From assembly GCA_005883365.1 (NCBI GenBank), contig VAXA01000034.1:1-16242 (forward strand): a stretch of 16,242 bases of DNA, in the 5' to 3' direction. The translations under genes were made by a program, and so were the position numbers. Below, one piece after another: positions 15,608 to 16,242 of this stretch. Source of the DNA: Actinomycetota bacterium. GTDB lineage: Bacteria; Actinomycetota; Thermoleophilia; Gaiellales; Gaiellaceae. How positions within the stretch are numbered: position 1 is the first letter of the stretch; every line of letters begins with the position of its first letter. The notes below the pieces were generated by a model. The model did not search any database. It saw only the letters and a list, made by a program, of their open reading frames with translations, and was not told the DNA's origin.

Positions 15608-15638
15608 GACACGGCCGGTACCAGGTACCGGCCGTGTC
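15608..15638. terminator. Perfect 31-nt palindrome, probable bidirectional terminator
   Basis: GACACGGCCGGTACC (15608-15622), a single A, then its exact reverse complement (15624-15638). It lies between the convergent ends of the histidine kinase gene (stop 96 nt away) and the DUF6458-like gene (stop 25 nt away). There is no U-tract on either side, which is common for actinobacterial hairpin terminators. A protein-binding palindrome is a less likely alternative. Confidence 0.65.
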
Positions 15639-15662
15639 CGATTCAGTCGTGCCTCTTGGTTT

Positions 15663-15902
15663 CTAGTAGGGCGGAGGTCCGCCCGCGGGTCCTTCGTCGT
15701 AATAGGTCGTCCGCCGGCGGTTGAAGTAGCCGGGGCCGGCCCACGAGGACCAGAAGATCAACGACAGCAGGATTCCGACGATGCCCACGATCAGCAGGAT
15801 CCAGCCGATCGTGTGGATGTCGACGCCCGAAACGGTCGTGTTCACGGCGAAGGCGAGCACGGCGCCTACGGCCGCCAGGATTAGTCCTACTCCGAGACCC
15901 AT
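15663..15902 (-). CDS. Small two-helix membrane protein, DUF6458-like
   Basis: A 79-aa protein with two membrane helices, residues about 3-20 (LGVGLILAAVGAVLAFAV) and 31-51 (TIGWILLIVGIVGILLSLIF). The two are joined by a short NTTVSGVDIH link, and a basic, then Gly/Pro/Tyr-rich cytoplasmic-type tail follows (FNRRRTTYYDEGPAGGPPPY). The pattern GLILxAVGAVLAFAVNxTVSGxDxxTxGWIL matches the DUF6458 family of actinobacteria, which has no known function. The ATG at 15902 has a strong AAGGAGG Shine-Dalgarno sequence (AGGAGG at 15907-15912), unlike the leaderless genes nearby. It is divergent from coxB and convergent with the histidine kinase gene. Confidence 0.88.
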   Translation of the reverse strand: MGLGVGLILAAVGAVLAFAVNTTVSGVDIHTIGWILLIVGIVGILLSLIFWSSWAGPGYFNRRRTTYYDEGPAGGPPPY

Positions 15903-15978
15903 GCTTCCTCCTTTTGGCGGGGTCCGGGAGAGAAACGGACGAGGGCCGCTTCCGGGTTCGGCCGCTTTCTCTTTCGTC

Positions 15979-15984
15979 TAGGCT
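15979..15984 (+). promoter_or_regulatory. Likely -10 box for coxB
   Basis: TAGGCT lies 9 nt before the coxB ATG and is identical to the -10 box of the borosin precursor gene, suggesting a leader of only a few bases. No clear -35 hexamer is seen. Confidence 0.4.
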
Positions 15985-15993
15985 CCGCGACGG

Positions 15994-16242
15994 ATGCGCA
16001 GGGGCTCCATCGTCGCGCTCTTGGGGATCGGATTGATCGCTGGCGGAGTGGCCACGGCTGTCGCGGTCGTGCCGACGTGGCTGCCGGAGCGCGCCTCCCG
16101 CGAGGCCGGTCGGATCGACTTCGTCTTCTGGTTCGTGATCGTGATCTGCATCGTGATCTTCTCGCTCGTCGCGACGGTGATGATCTACGCGGTCGTCCGC
16201 TTCCGCGTGCGGGAGTACGACTTCGAGGACGGGCCGCCGGTG
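15994..16242 (+). CDS. coxB: Cytochrome c oxidase subunit II, N-terminal part (cut by window edge)
   Basis: 83 residues are visible from the ATG at 15994. A first hydrophobic segment (SIVALLGIGLIAGGVATAVA, residues about 5-24) is followed by PTWLPERASREAGRIDFVFW. A second hydrophobic segment (about 43-68, FWFVIVICIVIFSLVATVMI) and YAVVRFRVREYDFEDGPP follow. The S-x-x-(A/G)-x-x-I-D segment, the second helix and the basic 'VxRFR' exit are the usual N-terminus of actinobacterial CtaC/CoxB, the membrane anchor ahead of the periplasmic CuA domain, which passes electrons from cytochrome c to subunit I. The CuA ligands lie beyond the window, so the assignment rests on the anchor region alone. It may begin the aerobic terminal oxidase operon. 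Divergent from the DUF6458-like gene. Confidence 0.82.
   Translation, partial: MRRGSIVALLGIGLIAGGVATAVAVVPTWLPERASREAGRIDFVFWFVIVICIVIFSLVATVMIYAVVRFRVREYDFEDGPPV

Noticed and set aside
1-16242. CRISPR arrays, insertion sequences, prophage genes
   Set aside because: No regularly spaced repeats, transposase, integrase or phage structural motifs were seen on either strand.

Overview
The window reads as a chromosomal segment of a high-GC (roughly 68-70%) actinobacterium, most likely of the Thermoleophilia (Gaiellales/Solirubrobacterales) type. This placement rests on GC bias, several apparently leaderless promoters with a TAnnnT -10 box, a DUF6458-type small membrane protein, and a large cyclase/ATPase/TPR regulator. 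No marker gene was compared, so it is an inference. Both ends cut a gene: glnA on the left, coxB on the right.

Layout. (1) 1-257, minus: start of a type I glutamine synthetase, preceded by a leader with a terminator hairpin and a competing upstream stem, which looks like an attenuator. (2) 402-3262, plus: two exported proteins, a SpoIID/LytB-domain protein and a subtilisin-family (S8) protease. (3) 3266-7360, minus: a four-gene nucleotide-sugar operon, in transcription order a WbpI-like 2-epimerase, UDP-sugar 6-dehydrogenase, Gfo/Idh/MocA 3-dehydrogenase and hexapeptide N-acetyltransferase. It fits synthesis of a UDP-diacetamido-uronic acid (ManNAc3NAcA type), except that the aminotransferase is absent. 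A composite palindromic element lies before the last gene. (4) 7390-7462, plus: tRNA-Lys(CTT). (5) 7487-10450, minus: a 987-aa zinc-ribbon/class III cyclase/AAA ATPase/TPR regulator. (6) 10553-11664, plus: the most interesting locus, a 113-aa acidic-tailed small protein followed by a tetrapyrrole-methylase-fold methyltransferase. It matches a split borosin RiPP system, in which a separate precursor peptide is alpha-N-methylated on its backbone. (7) 11733-15512, plus: a very large soluble hybrid-sensor histidine kinase (four PAS, three GAF, HisKA, HATPase) with no response regulator beside it. (8) 15608-15638: a perfect 15-bp palindrome, probably a bidirectional terminator; then a small DUF6458-like membrane protein (minus) and the start of cytochrome c oxidase subunit II (plus).

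How the parts may work together. The borosin precursor and methyltransferase overlap by 4 nt (CTGA) and should be translationally coupled. The regulator diverges from the precursor across 102 bp, with apparent leaderless promoters on both sides, so it is a candidate controller of the peptide. The histidine kinase begins only 68 nt after the methyltransferase and could share its transcript. Both the methyltransferase and the kinase seem to lack an ATG/GTG/TTG start ahead of their conserved N-terminal domains; in-frame CTG codons are the best candidates. No gene-free stretch exceeds 300 bases.
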